This document shows, piece after piece, positions 63,200 to 64,000 of a DNA stretch of 64,000 nt (the stretch's first letter is position 1; the number at the start of each line of letters is the position of its first letter). The position numbers were made by a program, and so were the translations under genes. The notes under the pieces were generated by a model. It ran no database searches. It had not been told where the DNA came from and saw only the letters and a program-made list of their open reading frames with translations. The stretch lies in the NCBI RefSeq assembly GCF_014205275.1, contig NZ_JACHND010000001.1, positions 5,828,001-5,892,000 on the forward strand, read 5' to 3'. The DNA comes from Sphaerisporangium siamense. Lineage in GTDB: Bacteria > Actinomycetota > Actinomycetes > Streptosporangiales > Streptosporangiaceae.

Positions 63200-64000
63200 A
63201 TGACCGTGCTGTATCCCCCGGTGGAGCCCTACGCGCAGGGCATGCTCGACACCGGCGACGGCGACCGGATCTACTGGGAGACCTGCGGCGACCCCGGCGG
63301 CGGGCCCGCCCTGGTCGTGCACGGCGGCCCCGGCGGCGGCGCCGGGAGCGGCTACCGGCGTTACTTCGACCCCGCCCGCTACCGGACCGTGCTGTTCGAC
63401 CAGCGCGGCTGCGGGCGCAGCACCCCGCACGTCGCCGACCCCGCCACCTCCCTGCGCCGCAACACCACCGACCACCTGATCGCCGACATGGAACTCCTGC
63501 GCGAGCACCTGGGCGTGGAGCGCTGGCTGCTGTTCGGCGGGTCGTGGGGCTCGACGCTGCTCCTGGCCTACGCCGAGCGCCACCCCGAGCGGGTCCGCGG
63601 GATCGTCGTCTACGACGTCACCACCACCCGCCGCTCGGAGATCGACTGGCTGTACCGGGGGGTCGGCAGGTTCTTCCCCGAGCAGTGGGAACGGTTCCGG
63701 GCAGGCTCCGGCCTGCCCGGGGACGGCGACCTGCTCGCCGCCTACGCCCGCCTGATGGAGGACCCCGACCCCGCGGTGCGGGCCCGCGCGGCGGCCGACT
63801 GGTGCGCCTGGGAGGACGCGGTGGTCTCCCTGGAGCCCGGCGCCCCGCCCGCCCCCTACGGCTCGATCCCCTCGGCCGACCGGCAGGCGCTGGCGCGCCT
63901 CGCCGCGCACTACTTCTCGCACGGCGCCTGGCTGGAGGAGGGGGTGCTGCTGCGCGAGGCGGGCAGGCTGGCCGGGATCCCCGGCGTGCTGATCCACGGC
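63200..64000 (+). CDS. Proline iminopeptidase, 3' end beyond the window
   Basis: The first 267 codons of an alpha/beta hydrolase of the prolyl aminopeptidase (S33) family. HGGPGGGAGSG forms the oxyanion hole, FDQRGCGRSTPH is the conserved second motif, and GGSWGSTLLLAYAERHPERV contains the nucleophile Ser. The Asp and His of the triad lie past the cut. ATG follows GAGGAAGGAA. It removes N-terminal proline from peptides or acts on related esters. It is regulated by the divergent MarR. Confidence 0.88.
   Translation, partial: MTVLYPPVEPYAQGMLDTGDGDRIYWETCGDPGGGPALVVHGGPGGGAGSGYRRYFDPARYRTVLFDQRGCGRSTPHVADPATSLRRNTTDHLIADMELLREHLGVERWLLFGGSWGSTLLLAYAERHPERVRGIVVYDVTTTRRSEIDWLYRGVGRFFPEQWERFRAGSGLPGDGDLLAAYARLMEDPDPAVRARAAADWCAWEDAVVSLEPGAPPAPYGSIPSADRQALARLAAHYFSHGAWLEEGVLLREAGRLAGIPGVLIHG

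Overview
The window is very GC-rich DNA with densely packed genes, frequent GTG starts, four-base ATGA/GTGA overlaps between co-transcribed genes, ECF41- and ECF42-type sigma factors, and many TetR, MarR, PadR and MerR regulators. Together these point to the chromosome of a filamentous actinobacterium. My best guess is Streptosporangiaceae or Thermomonosporaceae (Nonomuraea or Actinomadura-like), but that is inference from gene content only. No rRNA, tRNA, CRISPR array, transposase or phage gene was seen. The content is accessory: resistance, export, secreted proteases, stress sigma factors and ion homeostasis.

Region by region. 1-5.8 kb: the tip of a PadR gene, an ECF42 sigma factor with its DGPF/YCII partner behind a matching promoter, an alpha/beta hydrolase, a PLP enzyme, and a two-HTH MerR regulator divergent from an erythromycin-esterase-like gene. 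6-9.3 kb: folD under a clear ZTP riboswitch, then a secreted alpha-lytic-type protease. 9.3-17.3 kb: a TetR/SDR pair, lspA, several gene relics, a LysR/MFS pair, and a four-gene regulator-ABC exporter operon behind an AT-rich palindrome. 17.4-20.3 kb: an ECF41 sigma factor with its carboxymuconolactone decarboxylase partner and a consensus ECF41 promoter, next to a P450. 20.4-25.2 kb: a DinB-like protein, a short UvrA-like ATPase, a TetR and an EF-G-binding-type protein. 25.4-28.7 kb: a two-gene unit of a stand-alone PEP-utilising enzyme and a COG4529 flavoprotein, with no assigned pathway. 29.2-34.7 kb: a Trk/Ktr potassium system, a CBS protein coupled to an ArsB/NhaD-type permease, and an acyltransferase. 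35.2-41.6 kb: a NarL-type two-component pair, then a leftward ATPase-permease-UvrA-like unit laid out like daunorubicin DrrA-DrrB-DrrC, with a striking block of palindromes and tandem repeats inside it.

42-46 kb: a PadR-controlled MacB/FtsX-type ABC system and an SDR. 46.3-50.1 kb: a zinc-finger ORF and a large secreted subtilisin. 50.2-53.2 kb: a TetX-like monooxygenase divergent from its TetR, and a VOC protein. 53.3-55.5 kb: a heme-oxygenase-like di-iron enzyme, a GT2 glycosyltransferase and an overlapping antisense CDGSH Fe-S protein. 55.6-59.0 kb: an OmpR-type two-component pair divergent from an orphan ABC permease with a lumenal beta-sandwich domain. A 47-nt inverted repeat lies between them. 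59.1-60.3 kb: two FluC fluoride channels with a DUF190 protein. 60.5-64 kb: a methyltransferase, an F420-type/hemerythrin fusion, and a MarR divergent from a proline iminopeptidase cut by the window end.

The best candidates for undescribed biology are the PEP-enzyme/flavoprotein pair, the di-iron enzyme/glycosyltransferase/CDGSH cluster, the two-component system with its orphan permease, and the DrrABC-like unit with its structured intercistronic DNA. Several short stretches are decayed genes, recognised from frames lacking starts or broken by frameshifts.
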